A stretch of 40,173 nt of DNA, from positions 1 through 40,173 of the forward strand of contig LFSP01000029.1 in assembly GCA_001513145.1 (NCBI GenBank). Direction: 5' to 3'. This document shows positions 7,856-17,368 of this stretch, piece by piece. A program made the position numbers and the translations under genes. This stretch comes from Clostridia bacterium DTU025. Its GTDB lineage: Bacteria; Bacillota; DTU025. The notes below the pieces were generated by a model. That model saw only the letters and a program-made list of their open reading frames with translations, made no database searches and was not told the DNA's origin. Position 1 is the first letter of the stretch. Each line of letters starts with the position of its first letter.

Positions 7856-9266
7856 CTAACGCTTGCGACACCTCAGCCAGCTGGGCATATCGTTGTCCTC
7901 CATGGGCCGGACGCTCCGGTAGTAATAGGCCTCATAACGCAAGTCCTTTCTGAGCTCCGCACGGAACTGCGAATCACAACGCGCCCTATCGACGTGCAAC
8001 AGACTCTCCTTCAGCTTGGAGATCTCCCGAAGCAGCATCGGCTGATCGTCAGGGCATTTAGCCGCCAACACGTCGAGCGCCGATACTCGTTCGCCGATGA
8101 TGCGGCAATAGGCGACGTAGTCTCCATCGTCGATGGCTTTGGCGCTTTCGTCCTTCGCGACCGCCGTCCGGATCAGTTTGACGTTGGTGATCACTTCGAA
8201 GTTGGGCTCGCACGGCTCCATCACATCCGACGCCGCAGTCAGGTGCGCCGTCAGCTCAACGCTGGTCTGCGCCAGGCAATGGCACGCGTCAGCGTACGAC
8301 AGCTTCAGCCGCAACAAAGGATGCTCACCGGCAGGCAATGCAGGGAAGCTCAGCTCGACGGCGATATGCTTCTCCTCGTCGGCGAACATGTCGGGCAGAG
8401 CCAGCGTAGCCCCGCTGCCGCTGAAAACGGGCTCATGACCGAAAACCGTCGTCACCTTCGCGCTCGAAAGGCCCTCAAACGTCAGCGTGATGCCCTGCGC
8501 CACCACCGCCAGCAGCCCCTTGAGCTCGCTCTTGAACACGTCCCGGATGTCCTCGGAGTCCTTCACATAGTAGTATGTCCCGCCGCCCGACTCCGCGAGG
8601 GCTATCAGCAGGTCCTCATTGAAACTTGTGCCCACCCCAATGGCGGAAAGCGACACACCCTTGTCCAGCATCGACCGCGCCTTGGCAGCCAGCACCTTCG
8701 GATCGGTGATGCCGCGGTTAGCCATGCCGTCAGTGAGCAACAGCACCCGGTTGACCTGCCCCTCACGGCACTCCTTCAGCGCCTCCTCATGCCCCTTGAG
8801 CAGGCCGCCCGACAGGTTCGTGGATCCGCCGGAGTAAACGTGCGCGATGGCGTCCTTGAGGACGTCCTTATTGGTCACATGCTGGCACGGGAACACCGTT
8901 TTCACATCATTGTCGAACACCGTAACCGACGAAAAAACCCCTGGCCCCCAGCTGGCCAATGAGAAACTGCGCGGAATCTTTCACCTGCTCCAGAGGACGC
9001 CCCGCCATCGATCCGCTTCGGTCAAGCACCATGTGGACGTTGAGCGGCAGCCGTTCGCTCTGCCTTTCAGCTGTGTTCTTGCCCACCAGCCGCACCAGGG
9101 CACATATCGTCCCTTGCCTGTTGGCAGGCAGCATGTGATGCGACAGCTCAACCTCGGCCGTTATCGGACTGACATGGACACTAGCAGCACCGTTGCTCAA
9201 GGCAAGTCCTCCATCCTGTGATAGACTGGGCCTTACCTCACCTATTAGCAACTTGTCGTAGCCCAC
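7856..9266 (-). pseudogene. VWA-domain protein gene, interrupted by a +1 frameshift
   Basis: Two overlapping frames encode one von Willebrand factor A protein of about 469 residues. The first (from GTG 9266) carries the MIDAS motif DRSGS (82-86) and stops at 8907. The second continues the fold with VTVFDND, GGSTNLSGG and LLTDGMANRGI, which supplies the MIDAS Thr and Asp, followed by a beta-rich C-terminal half. The break lies at the homopolymer pair GGGG-TTTTTT (minus strand, 8941-8932). Removing one base there restores a single open frame of exactly 470 codons including the stop. A recent mutation and a homopolymer sequencing error are equally possible. The family is mostly uncharacterised and binds protein partners through a divalent metal. 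Confidence 0.8.
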
Positions 9267-9384
9267 CTTCTTATCTTCTCAACTTGGAGGCTTGACCCGC
9301 ACCCCGAGAATACCCAGGCACTTCCGAACGAGATCCGTGCTGAGACATCGCCCCCTCACCGCCTCCCACGCCATCGCGGTCGCG

Positions 9385-9563
9385 CCCATCACTGTAGGGT
9401 AGAGATGGGCATATCTCCGCATGCACTTGCGCACGACGGAAGGTAACCGCCACGTGATGCCGTGCTCTTTACGGTCCAAACATCGGTCGATGCCACCACC
9501 CTCGACGACGCTGCCTGGACCGTGCTCCGGCTTTACGCGGAGGTGGGCAACGTGTTTCAGTGA
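9385..9563 (+). pseudogene. Remnant of a PIG-L-family C-terminal domain
   Basis: In the frame ending at the TGA 9561-9563, the translation DAVLFTVQTS, then LDDAAWTVLRL, then GNVFQ-stop mirrors the very end of the intact PIG-L protein at 14.3-15.8 kb (DAVFFMIQSS, LDRTAWTVLRL, PNVFR-stop). Upstream, VEMGISPHALAHDG parallels its IEIGIPLRVFARSG. DNA identity is obvious, for example TGGACCGTGCTCCGGCTTT in both. An in-frame TAA and at least one indel break the frame, and I could not trace homology left of about 9385. It is the 3' end of a lost paralogue. Confidence 0.7.
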
Positions 9564-9730
9564 CGCCGGCGCAGTGCGCAGCCACACGCCAGCAGCTTGC
9601 AGCGGCCCTGCCGAAAGAGCCGAGGGCCATCGCGTTTCTCTGCACAAAGCAGACGGTTTCAGTGCAGAGAGTCGAAGGTCAGACACAATTGTATGAACCG
9701 CACTACGCAGGCGATGAAGGAGGGCTCCAC

Positions 9731-10729
9731 ATACGTGTTCGTGCAGCGGCACGTGTCGCACTGATTCTGGCAGTGATTCTGGCACTGGGCTGGACCACCC
9801 CCGGCGCCGCATCGACACCATTATCCGGGATCTAGAGATCTCGGTAGCTGCGTTGCGACAACCGGGCACTGCCCCTGCCCATGTCATCGATGCCCTCCAG
9901 TCGTTGCTTGGCAGGCTCAAAGCCCACAGGGAACTGGTTGCTCGACAGCTCGGAGTGGTTGCCGACTATCATCCCTACGATGACCGATCCCGGTCACCTG
10001 CGATCCTACCGGGCGCAAACCGGAGAGACGCTCCACTTCGTTGTGCGAGGTGAGACCAACAACTCGTTGTGCGGAACTGGCACCTATACTGATGACTCCG
10101 ATCTGACCGCGGCCGCTGTGCATTCGCGAGCCTTGAGAGATGGGGAGTGCGGAGTGGTAGAGGTCACGATCCTCCCGGGGCAGAGCACGTATTAGGTGAG
10201 CACGGCGAACTCGGTAACGAGCTCTTCGCACGGCGAATACTCCGGAAGCTCTCGGGTGTCCAGGGCACCGTCGCAGGCCGCTTACGTGCTGCCCGACCTG
10301 GGGAGTCCGTGGGCCTTTGGAGGCGTCACAGGACAGGTGTTCTACTCCAGGATCACCGGATCGACATCGGGCAGAGTGTGGGGAACACAGGTCTACACCA
10401 GCGACTCCGTCTTGGCCGTAGCTGCGGTCCATGCAGGCTTCCTCTCGGCCTGAGGGCTCGATGCCGTCGAGCTCCTCCTGTGCCCGGATGGGTTAGGTCA
10501 AGTGGGTGGGGGCGTTACGAAACGGGGTGCCTTTCATCGCGATCATGAGGCTAGACGTCGGTCTTTCGTAACGAAATCGACACAATGGTCCGTGAGGAAG
10601 GGCTCGAGGGGATTGCGGCGCGATCCGCCGTGTTTCGGATCGTCGGCGATAGCGCGTGTAACTGGGCGTCCTCAATGGAAAGAAAAGGGCCGGCTCCCCA
10701 CGGGCGGCGAGGTGTCGGCATTGTGTTGA
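9731..10729 (+). pseudogene. Decayed secreted protein with two LCCL domains
   Basis: A hydrophobic signal-peptide-like segment (9743-9814, ALILAVILALGW then GAAS) follows GAAGGAGGG, though no standard start codon fits. A helical stretch (IDTIIRDLEISVAALR, about 9812-9990) is in another frame. Two LCCL domains then share one frame. The first has TGETLHFVVRG, TYTDDSDLTAAAVHS, VVEVTILPGQS and NSVTSSSHGEYSGS. The second has TGQVFYSRITGSTSG, VYTSDSVLAVAAVHAG, AVELLLCPDG and GGGVTKRG. The first domain is cut by TAG 10193-10195 and the second by TGA 10451-10453. At least two frameshifts and two stops show the gene is dead. LCCL domains are extracellular modules of uncertain ligand. Confidence 0.75.
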
Positions 10730-11020
10730 TTATGCAACTATGTATGGGCTAGAAGGCACGACTTCATCACAAATGCCCCCGCGAATTGTAACGGACTCAC
10801 CCCGCAGGCTAGTCCATTGGAATGAGGCTTCGCGCGGAGTCGGTCGCCGCGGAGCGGCTGCAGGCCGGCCGGCGCCATCTCACCACAACTAAGCCTGGGC
10901 TCGCGGCGTTTCGGGCAGGCCTGCCAGCGACTAGTATGCGTGACTACTGGTCCAGCACCGTTACGCAGGGGGCCGAATACCCATGTAGCACGCAGACCAC
11001 TGCGTGAGGAGGTGGTCCAT

Positions 11021-12085
11021 ATGGAGAGGGAGCCAGGGAAGGAGCTGGAGCGCGCGCGGAAGATCCAGCAGGAACCGGAGCTGGAGCGCAAGCGGGCGCC
11101 GGGGGTGCCGGACGACGCTCCAGGCGATACGGCTGAAGACGCGGCGGGGGATATCGACCTGGAGCACATGGCGCTGTTCGGCTGCGGTCCGGCGTACGTG
11201 ACCAACAGGAATGACGGCAGCGTGTCAGTTGTCGATCTGAGACTGATTCGGGAGATAGCCAGGATACAGGTGGGCGAGGCTCCGACAACACCGGCGGTCG
11301 GCCCTGACAAGCGGTTCGTCTACGTCTCGAACAGCGATGACAACACGCTTTCTGTCATAAGCACGCTGACGAACACGGTGGTGGAGACCGTAGACCTGAA
11401 CGCCGGAGGCTTCGCGGCCGACTTCCCGTGGGGAGTTGCCGTATCGCCGGACTCGCGGTTCGTGTACGTCGCCAATAGGGGCTCATCCAACGTGTCGGTG
11501 GTGGACGCCAGACGGCTCGCGGTGGTGGCTCAGGTGCCTCTCTCGGCCGGCGGTTTCGACATCGATGTCACGCCCGACGGGGACTTCGCGTACGTGTGCC
11601 TGAGCGGTGTCGGCAGCATGGCCGTGGTGGACCTCAGCACCAACCTACAGGTGAAGACGATCAACGTGTGCGACGCCCCGCCGGACATCGCCATCGCTAG
11701 GCGGAAGCCGCTGGCTTACGTGTCGTGCCCCATCATGCAGGGCTCGGTGCGGGCGATCAACACGAACCTGGCCGAGGCGTCCATGACGTCCATCACGACG
11801 GGCGGATCCCCGGGGTCGATAGCCTTCAACCCCGACGCCACGCTGGCGTACGTGACCAACCTGACCGGGCAGGGGCTTTTCGTCATCGACGTGTTCAGGC
11901 ACGCGCGGGTAGCAACGGTGCCTGTGGGCAACGAGCCGCGTGGCGTCGCCGTGAGCGACAACGGCCTCTTGGCGGTGGTGACCAACACGGATGACTCCAC
12001 CGTGTCGGTGGTGGACATCCGGACCAACACGGTGGTCGGCACAGTGCAGGTGGGCAGCAGGCCGTGGTTCGTAGACATAGCATGA
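11021..12085 (+). CDS. Seven-bladed YVTN-type beta-propeller protein (first of three)
   Basis: The ATG at 11021 follows TGAGGAGGTGG and fixes the start; the longer open frame upstream lacks a ribosome site. Residues 1-50 are highly charged (Glu/Arg/Lys, then Asp) with no signal peptide. Residues 54-354 form seven blades of about 42 residues. Each starts with a strand such as AYVTN, FVYVSN or FAYVC and contains a VSVVD-type strand. The last blade ends almost at the C-terminus, giving one closed seven-bladed propeller. YVTN propellers are usually secreted or S-layer-associated, so the missing signal peptide is notable. Function is unknown. It heads a tandem set of three paralogues. Confidence 0.85.
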   Translation: MEREPGKELERARKIQQEPELERKRAPGVPDDAPGDTAEDAAGDIDLEHMALFGCGPAYVTNRNDGSVSVVDLRLIREIARIQVGEAPTTPAVGPDKRFVYVSNSDDNTLSVISTLTNTVVETVDLNAGGFAADFPWGVAVSPDSRFVYVANRGSSNVSVVDARRLAVVAQVPLSAGGFDIDVTPDGDFAYVCLSGVGSMAVVDLSTNLQVKTINVCDAPPDIAIARRKPLAYVSCPIMQGSVRAINTNLAEASMTSITTGGSPGSIAFNPDATLAYVTNLTGQGLFVIDVFRHARVATVPVGNEPRGVAVSDNGLLAVVTNTDDSTVSVVDIRTNTVVGTVQVGSRPWFVDIA

Positions 12086-12183
12086 GAGCATGAGCCCATG
12101 AGCGAATCGAAGCCAGGAGTCTCTGACAGCGCACGCGCTGCCGGCGCCAACACTCAACCAAAGGCAGGAAAGGAGGGATAGGC

Positions 12184-13143
12184 ATGGACGAGGTCCTTGA
12201 CGATGTGGAAGTGCAGCAGCTGGGCTCACTCGGCTGCGGGACCGCGTACGTGACCAACAGGGAAGATGCCAGTGTGTCTGTGATCGACCTTAACCGGGCC
12301 CAGGAGGTGACCAGAATTCCCGTGGGCACCAGGCCGCAAGCGATCGCCGCCAGTCCCGACAAGAGGTTCGTGTACGTCACCAATTTCAACGATGCCACGC
12401 TGTCGGTGATCAACACGCTAACGAACACAGTTGTGGACACGGTGGGCTTGAACGTCGGGGCGTTCGCGGCGGAGGGTCCAACAGGGGTGGCGGTGACTCC
12501 TGATGGGCGGTTCGTGTACGTGGCCAACATCCAGTCCGACAACCTGTCGGTGGTGGACGCGCGCCGCCTGGCTGTGGTGACAACGGTGCCCATGAGCGCG
12601 CCGCCCGCTGACCTTCGCATCACCGCCGACGGAAACCTGGCCTACGTGACCATGGGAGTGGGAGCCATTGGCTTCATCGGCGTGGTTGACCTCAACACGA
12701 ACCTGCAGGTGAAGGCCATCAGCATCTGTTCCAACCGTACCGGCATCGACATAGCGCCGCGCATGCCCCTGGCCTATCAGGCATGTACCTTCCCCGTGGG
12801 CAGGCTGCATGCCGTCAACACGGACCTCGCCGAACCATCGGCGGAGTCCATCATCACGAATCTGCCGCCAGACCAGATAGCTTTCAACCCCGAAGGCACG
12901 CTGGCATATGTGACCCAGCTCGACGGCAGCAGGCTGTGGGTGGTGGACGTGTTCAGGCACGCGGTGCGGCTGACGATTCCCGTCGGAGGCGGCTCCAGCG
13001 GCGTGAAGGTGAGCGACAACGGCCTGCTGGTTGTCGTAGCCAACTTGGACGACAACACGGTGTCAATAGTGGACGCCCGGACCAACACCGTGGCAGCGAC
13101 AGTCCCAGTGGGCAGCTCGCCGTTTAGGGTCGCCATAGTGTAA
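12184..13143 (+). CDS. Seven-bladed YVTN-type beta-propeller protein (second of three)
   Basis: The ATG at 12184 follows AAAGGAGGGATAGGC. The 319-residue protein is essentially only the propeller: a 14-residue acidic lead, then SLGCGTAYVTN and seven blades with strand pairs such as FVYVTN/LSVIN and FVYVAN/LSVVD. Blade 6 has the same VVDVFRHA phrase as its neighbours (VIDVFRHA), and blade 7 reads NTVSIVDARTNTV, showing recent tandem duplication. No signal peptide or membrane segment is visible. A 98-base gap separates it from the first paralogue, and only 6 to 18 bases lie before the next, so the last two are surely co-transcribed. Function is unknown. Confidence 0.85.
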   Translation: MDEVLDDVEVQQLGSLGCGTAYVTNREDASVSVIDLNRAQEVTRIPVGTRPQAIAASPDKRFVYVTNFNDATLSVINTLTNTVVDTVGLNVGAFAAEGPTGVAVTPDGRFVYVANIQSDNLSVVDARRLAVVTTVPMSAPPADLRITADGNLAYVTMGVGAIGFIGVVDLNTNLQVKAISICSNRTGIDIAPRMPLAYQACTFPVGRLHAVNTDLAEPSAESIITNLPPDQIAFNPEGTLAYVTQLDGSRLWVVDVFRHAVRLTIPVGGGSSGVKVSDNGLLVVVANLDDNTVSIVDARTNTVAATVPVGSSPFRVAIV

Positions 13144-13161
13144 CAGGAGGTGACGAACCCA

Positions 13162-14145
13162 GTGGTGGAGACTACAAAGAACGATTCCGGCGCCCGCGGG
13201 TTCGAGGGCGTCGAGCTGGAAAGCATCGCGGCGGAGGGCCTGGGCGACTGCGGTATCGCGTACGTGCCTTGTTTCCGCGATGACACAGTTTCCGTAGTAG
13301 ACCTCAGGAGGGCTCAGGTCATCACCACCGTCACAGTGGGCCGGGCTCCGGTCAGCGCGACCGCCAGTCCTGACAAGAGGTTCGTGTACGTCACGAATTT
13401 CCTCGGCAACACGCTCTCGGTGGTCAACACCTTCAACAACACGGTGGCTGCAACCATCGACCTCAACGCCGGACCCTTCGCGGCCCAGGGCGCCTCCGGC
13501 GCAGCGGTGTCGCCTGACTCGCGGTTCGTCTACGTCGCCAATTTCCGTACTCCGCGCGTGTCCGTGGTGGACGCCCGCCGGATGGCGGTGACGACCTCGA
13601 TACCCTTGTCCGGTGTATCAACTAAGATCGCGCTTACGCCCGATGGTGCTCTGGCGTATGTGACTCTGCCCAACGACAATGCCGTGGCAGTACTGGATCT
13701 CAACGCTAACCTCCAGGTGAAGACCATAATGGTAGGCGACGATCCGGAGGACATCGCCATAGCACGAAACCGACCTCTGGCATACGTCGCCCTCCAAGGA
13801 GAGGGAGTGCAGGCAGTGAACACCCGCCTGGCGACGTCGGCGGCGACTGTGCTGACGTCCGCCTCCCGTCCAACGGGCGTTGCGTTCAGCCCCGATGGCA
13901 CGTTGGTGTACGTCACCAACCAGCTTACCGCCAACGTGTCCGTGATCGACGTGTTCAGGCATGCCCAGGTGGCGACCATTCCTGTGGGCGAACTCCCTAT
14001 AGGCGTGGAGACCACCGACGACGGCAGGCTGGTGGTGGTCTCGAATTTCTCCGGCGATTCGCTGTCCGTCATCGATACGCGCACAAACACCGTGATAGCC
14101 ACGATCCCAGTGGGCGCAGGGCCGGAGTACCTCGATATCGTTTAG
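13162..14145 (+). CDS. Seven-bladed YVTN-type beta-propeller protein (third of three)
   Basis: The AGGAGGTGA at 13145-13153 serves as ribosome site, so I place the start at GTG 13162 rather than the GTG at 13150 that lies inside it. The 327-residue product has a short acidic lead, then GDCGIAYVPC and seven blades. Signature strands are FVYVTN, FVYVAN, LAYVT, LAYVA and LVYVTN, and blade 6 again has VIDVFRHA. No signal peptide is present. The cysteine near the first blade (GCG or DCG just before AYV) is kept in all three paralogues. Partners may be peptides or proteins, as for other propellers; this is inference. Confidence 0.83.
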   Translation: MVETTKNDSGARGFEGVELESIAAEGLGDCGIAYVPCFRDDTVSVVDLRRAQVITTVTVGRAPVSATASPDKRFVYVTNFLGNTLSVVNTFNNTVAATIDLNAGPFAAQGASGAAVSPDSRFVYVANFRTPRVSVVDARRMAVTTSIPLSGVSTKIALTPDGALAYVTLPNDNAVAVLDLNANLQVKTIMVGDDPEDIAIARNRPLAYVALQGEGVQAVNTRLATSAATVLTSASRPTGVAFSPDGTLVYVTNQLTANVSVIDVFRHAQVATIPVGELPIGVETTDDGRLVVVSNFSGDSLSVIDTRTNTVIATIPVGAGPEYLDIV

Positions 14146-14206
14146 CGGTTACGGTCTCTCTCCTCCGGTCTCTCTTCTCTGATCTGTCTTCTCCGGTTCT
14201 CTGGCA

Positions 14207-14229
14207 CAGGGCGGGCCAGCTCCGCCCTG
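14207..14229 (+). terminator. GC-rich hairpin after the propeller cluster
   Basis: CAGGGCGG pairs with CCGCCCTG (8 bp, perfect) around a seven-base loop. It lies about 60 bases after the third propeller gene, behind a pyrimidine-rich stretch made of repeated TCTCCGGT-like units. No T run follows, so termination strength is uncertain. Confidence 0.5.
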
Positions 14230-14289
14230 GGTCACCCCGCGCTGTCTGATAGCCACACGTTTACCGGTGCATTGATGCCAGCGATTGCG

Positions 14290-14295
14290 TATAAT
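14290..14295 (+). promoter_or_regulatory. -10 element TATAAT before the PIG-L gene
   Basis: A perfect TATAAT lies 15 bases before the first ATG of the PIG-L gene. No good -35 sits at 17 bases; TTGATG is only 12 bases upstream. If used, the transcript would have a very short leader before ATG 14311, or about 33 bases before ATG 14335. Confidence 0.45.
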
Positions 14296-14310
14296 TCACA
14301 TTAAGACACA

Positions 14311-15849
14311 ATGCAGGGGGTAACCACTAAGGATATGACTATCATTAGTCGAACTCGCAACATAGGCACCACAAGCGCCCTCCGCACTGTGAAGCTTCTG
14401 TTCTTTTCACTGTTCCTGATTGCAGCGGTGCCACTCACTACCTACCAGTTCACCGGGTATCCAAACATACATCCCTATCGTCCCGAACGCCTGGTGCCTC
14501 CCTGGGACATCGCATCTGGCGAGGAGTCTGTGCTGGTGATAGCCCCGCACTGCGACGATGAGACGCTGGGGTGCGGCGGGCTACTGTGGTACGCCACTCA
14601 GTATGGAAACAGGGTACGAGTTGTAGTCCTTACCAATGGAGACGGCTACCCTGCCGCGGCGACTCTCAACTCAGAGGGAGAGCGACCCTTCTACGAGCGA
14701 CACCTACAGCTAGGGCAGACGAGACAGCAAGAGACGTTGGCCGCCCTGCGCGTGCTGGGCGTTGAAGCCGAGAACGTGAGCTTCCTGGGCTACCCTGATG
14801 GCGGTCTGTCACACCTGTGGCTGAATCACTGGGAGTACGACAACCCATACACGTCACCGTACACCATGGTCAATAGGAGCCCGTACTCCTCAAGCTTCAC
14901 CCCGAACGCGCCGTACTGCGGCCGCGCTGTGGTGGACGACCTGTGTGCCATCATCAGAGAATTCCGACCCTCGCTGGTGTTTGTGCCTCATCCTAACGAC
15001 ACTCATGCAGATCACTGGGCCACCTTCGCCTTCACAACGGCCGCGCTGCAGACGTTGGTCCGACAGGAACAGCTCGAGACGGATATGAGAGTGCTCACAT
15101 ACATTGTACACCGCGGGAACTGGCCGATCCCAAGGGCGTACGCGCCCAGCTGGTCACTGGATCCTCCGAAGACCCTCCAGCGGGTGCCGTATGAGTGGAT
15201 CTACCAACCGCTGTTCGACGACGCCGTGACCGCCAAGCGCCGTGCACTGGCGGAGTACCGCAGTCAGATGCAGGTCATGCGGCTGTACTTGCTGAGTTTC
15301 GTGCGCCAGAACGAGCTCTTCGCCGTGCCGCATTCGCCGGTTGCTGAGGCCTTGGGCCACGCGGGATCGTCCGAATCCATCAGGGACGCGTTCTGGGAGG
15401 AAGCCGAGCCTGTGGTGTTCGACCCGCTGGACGATACCCTGGTGCGACGGATCCGAGGCGCGGCGGATCTGAGCTCCGTGTCAGCGGCGCTGAACGGCGA
15501 CACCCTATACCTGATGATACGGTCCAGAACGAGGACATCCACGAATATGCGCTACACGTTGCACTTGTGCGACTTTTCAGACAAGCGCACCATGATCACG
15601 CTCAGCGTCGGGCCGGGCTATGCCGTGAACGCTGACTCCAGCCTGACCAAAGCCGGACTACGGGTTCGGCGCACTGTGGGCGGGATAGAGATCGGGATAC
15701 CTCTGCGCGTGTTCGCTCGCAGCGGAACACAGCAGCGGCCCGACGCCGTGTTCTTCATGATCCAGTCATCGATCGCTCGCACCAGCCTCGACAGGACCGC
15801 GTGGACCGTGCTCCGGCTTTCCCCGGATGCGCCTAACGTGTTCAGGTAA
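14311..15849 (+). CDS. Membrane-anchored PIG-L (LmbE-like) deacetylase
   Basis: The 512-residue product has a basic N-terminus and one hydrophobic segment (28-43), so it is an exported or anchored protein. The catalytic domain begins near residue 73 with VLVIAPHCDDETLGCGG; the PHxDDE motif (79-84) binds zinc and supplies the base. HPNDTHADHW (about 231-240) gives the third metal ligand region. The family hydrolyses N-acetyl groups from amino sugars such as GlcNAc-inositol or glycopeptides. Residues 350-512 form a beta-rich C-terminal domain resembling carbohydrate-binding modules, and the remnant at 9385-9563 matches its end. ATG 14311 lacks a ribosome site. ATG 14335, downstream of AGGGGGT, is a real alternative start. 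Confidence 0.85.
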   Translation: MQGVTTKDMTIISRTRNIGTTSALRTVKLLFFSLFLIAAVPLTTYQFTGYPNIHPYRPERLVPPWDIASGEESVLVIAPHCDDETLGCGGLLWYATQYGNRVRVVVLTNGDGYPAAATLNSEGERPFYERHLQLGQTRQQETLAALRVLGVEAENVSFLGYPDGGLSHLWLNHWEYDNPYTSPYTMVNRSPYSSSFTPNAPYCGRAVVDDLCAIIREFRPSLVFVPHPNDTHADHWATFAFTTAALQTLVRQEQLETDMRVLTYIVHRGNWPIPRAYAPSWSLDPPKTLQRVPYEWIYQPLFDDAVTAKRRALAEYRSQMQVMRLYLLSFVRQNELFAVPHSPVAEALGHAGSSESIRDAFWEEAEPVVFDPLDDTLVRRIRGAADLSSVSAALNGDTLYLMIRSRTRTSTNMRYTLHLCDFSDKRTMITLSVGPGYAVNADSSLTKAGLRVRRTVGGIEIGIPLRVFARSGTQQRPDAVFFMIQSSIARTSLDRTAWTVLRLSPDAPNVFR

Positions 15850-15927
15850 TGGGTATGGTGAGCTATGGTGAGCGCAGCGTCGTCGCTGCGCTTCCCGATC
15901 TTGTATTCAGCAAGGAGGGGGCGGCCC

Positions 15928-16428
15928 ATGGATATCGTGCTGAAGTCTGAAGGCGATTACCCTGAGGACAAGCCTGAGCTGTACTTGCGCCTGCAGGATG
16001 AACTGCGTGTCCTAGTAGAGGCGGTGAGCCATCCCATACCGAACCTCGCCAACGCCTCGGCGCTGCTGTGGCAGGCCATGAAGGACATCAACTGGGTGGG
16101 CTTCTACCTGATGCACGAAGGACGATTGGTCCTTGGGCCTTTTCAGGGCAAGCCGGCGTGTGTTTACATCCCTGTCGGCAAAGGCGTATGCGGGACCGCC
16201 GTCAAGGAGAACCGCACCGTGCGTGTGGATAACGTGCACGAGTTCTCCGGACATATCGCTTGCGATGCGGCGTCAAACTCGGAGATCGTCATTCCCATGC
16301 GTGATGGTGACAGGATAGTGGGGGTGCTTGATATCGATAGCCCGGTCTTCAGCCGATTCGATGATGAAGACCAGGTCGGGCTGGAGGCCATCGTTCGGAT
16401 CCTTGAGCGGGCCTGCGCGTGGCGGTAA
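15928..16428 (+). CDS. msrC: Free methionine-(R)-sulfoxide reductase (GAF domain)
   Basis: The ATG at 15928 follows AAGGAGGGGGCGG; an earlier in-frame ATG lacks a ribosome site. The 166-residue protein is a single GAF domain with WVGFYL, LGPFQGKPAC, GKGVCGTA and FSGHIACDAASNSEI. Cysteines 78, 88 and 112 have the same spacing (10 and 24) as the catalytic and resolving cysteines 84, 94 and 118 of E. coli fRMsr. The enzyme reduces free L-methionine-R-sulfoxide using thioredoxin, protecting against oxidation. It stands alone, with a terminator hairpin about 90 bases beyond its stop. Confidence 0.92.
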   Translation: MDIVLKSEGDYPEDKPELYLRLQDELRVLVEAVSHPIPNLANASALLWQAMKDINWVGFYLMHEGRLVLGPFQGKPACVYIPVGKGVCGTAVKENRTVRVDNVHEFSGHIACDAASNSEIVIPMRDGDRIVGVLDIDSPVFSRFDDEDQVGLEAIVRILERACAWR

Positions 16429-16516
16429 CAAGAGGTGTGCTTTCGTAGCGGATTGGGAGTTAGGGGTCCGTTGGGCTCCGGATTGTAACGGAATGGACAT
16501 GATGCTCTCAGACACC

Positions 16517-16552
16517 GGGCCATCGGGGTCGCAGATGTGCGGCCGATGGCCC
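16517..16552 (+). terminator. Terminator between convergent msrC-type and ABC permease genes
   Basis: GGGCCATCGG (16517-16526) pairs perfectly with CCGATGGCCC (16543-16552) across a 16-base loop. On the plus strand ACTTTTC follows, giving a short T run. The hairpin ends 10 bases before the stop of the leftward ABC permease gene, so it may serve both genes. Confidence 0.65.
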
Positions 16553-16562
16553 AGGCACTTTT

Positions 16563-17368
16563 CTAGACCGGGATATCCTTACTGGCAAACACTGCAATCG
16601 CCGCGGCGAACAGCACGACGGCGCCTACTGCCAGGGCTGCCATTCCCCAGACTGCTCCAGGCTGGCCTGCGATGATGCCGTCCGGGTTGAACAGGGTGAA
16701 GAACGTAAAGTACCTTGCCTTTGTCAGCTTGTCGCTGGTATTGGCGAGCATCTGGATGACGAACGCCAGGATCGGAATGCCGGCGCCTAGGCCGGAGCTG
16801 GTCCGGCTGTCGTTCAAGGCGCACGAGCTCAAGAAGCTGATGCCTGCTATGAAGAGGTGCAGCGTCAGGGCGCCGAGGTTAAGCAGGAGGAATCTGTCGA
16901 TGTCCAGTTCGCCCGGGAAGAAGCCTTGCGCTGCGGCGATCCCCACTAGGGTCGCGAAGGCGACGACAGAGGAGGTTCCGGTGATCAGCACCGCCGCCTG
17001 TGTGGTGGCAACTGTGCGTCGCGAGACGGGAGCTGCCAGCAGGTAGGCCATGAACCCGCGATCCACATTGCGGGCCACCAAACGGTTTGCCGTGATGAAC
17101 GTGAAGATCATTGGGAACATCAGCATGATCATGCCGTAAAGGTAGCTGGAGATGAAGTCGATCAAGGTGGTTACCGGCTTGTCCATGCCGAACATCGCCA
17201 TGAGCTGTGGCATGGCCGGCATCGTGGCTGTCAACTGCTCCAGCGCGGCGCTGAACTTCGGATCGAACATGCCCGTGACCACGACGAAGTACATCGCTAT
17301 GACCGCAGAGATCACGATAAACAGTGTGACGTTGGCTTTGATGCCGTTCCTGTAGAGCGGGCCGCTTA

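Noticed and set aside
9279-9920. A 213-residue minus-strand open frame
   Set aside because: It lies opposite the PIG-L and LCCL remnants, has no recognisable domain and no ribosome site.
10822-11007. Plus-strand frame with a YWSST phrase reminiscent of surface-protein repeats
   Set aside because: It is too short, has no ribosome site and the similarity rests on five residues.
10940-11020. Upstream extension of the first propeller gene
   Set aside because: The ribosome site GAGGAGGTGG is at 11007-11016, so ATG 11021 is the start.
12098-12181. A 27-codon frame between the first two propeller genes
   Set aside because: It has no ribosome site and covers the site of the next gene; its product is low-complexity.
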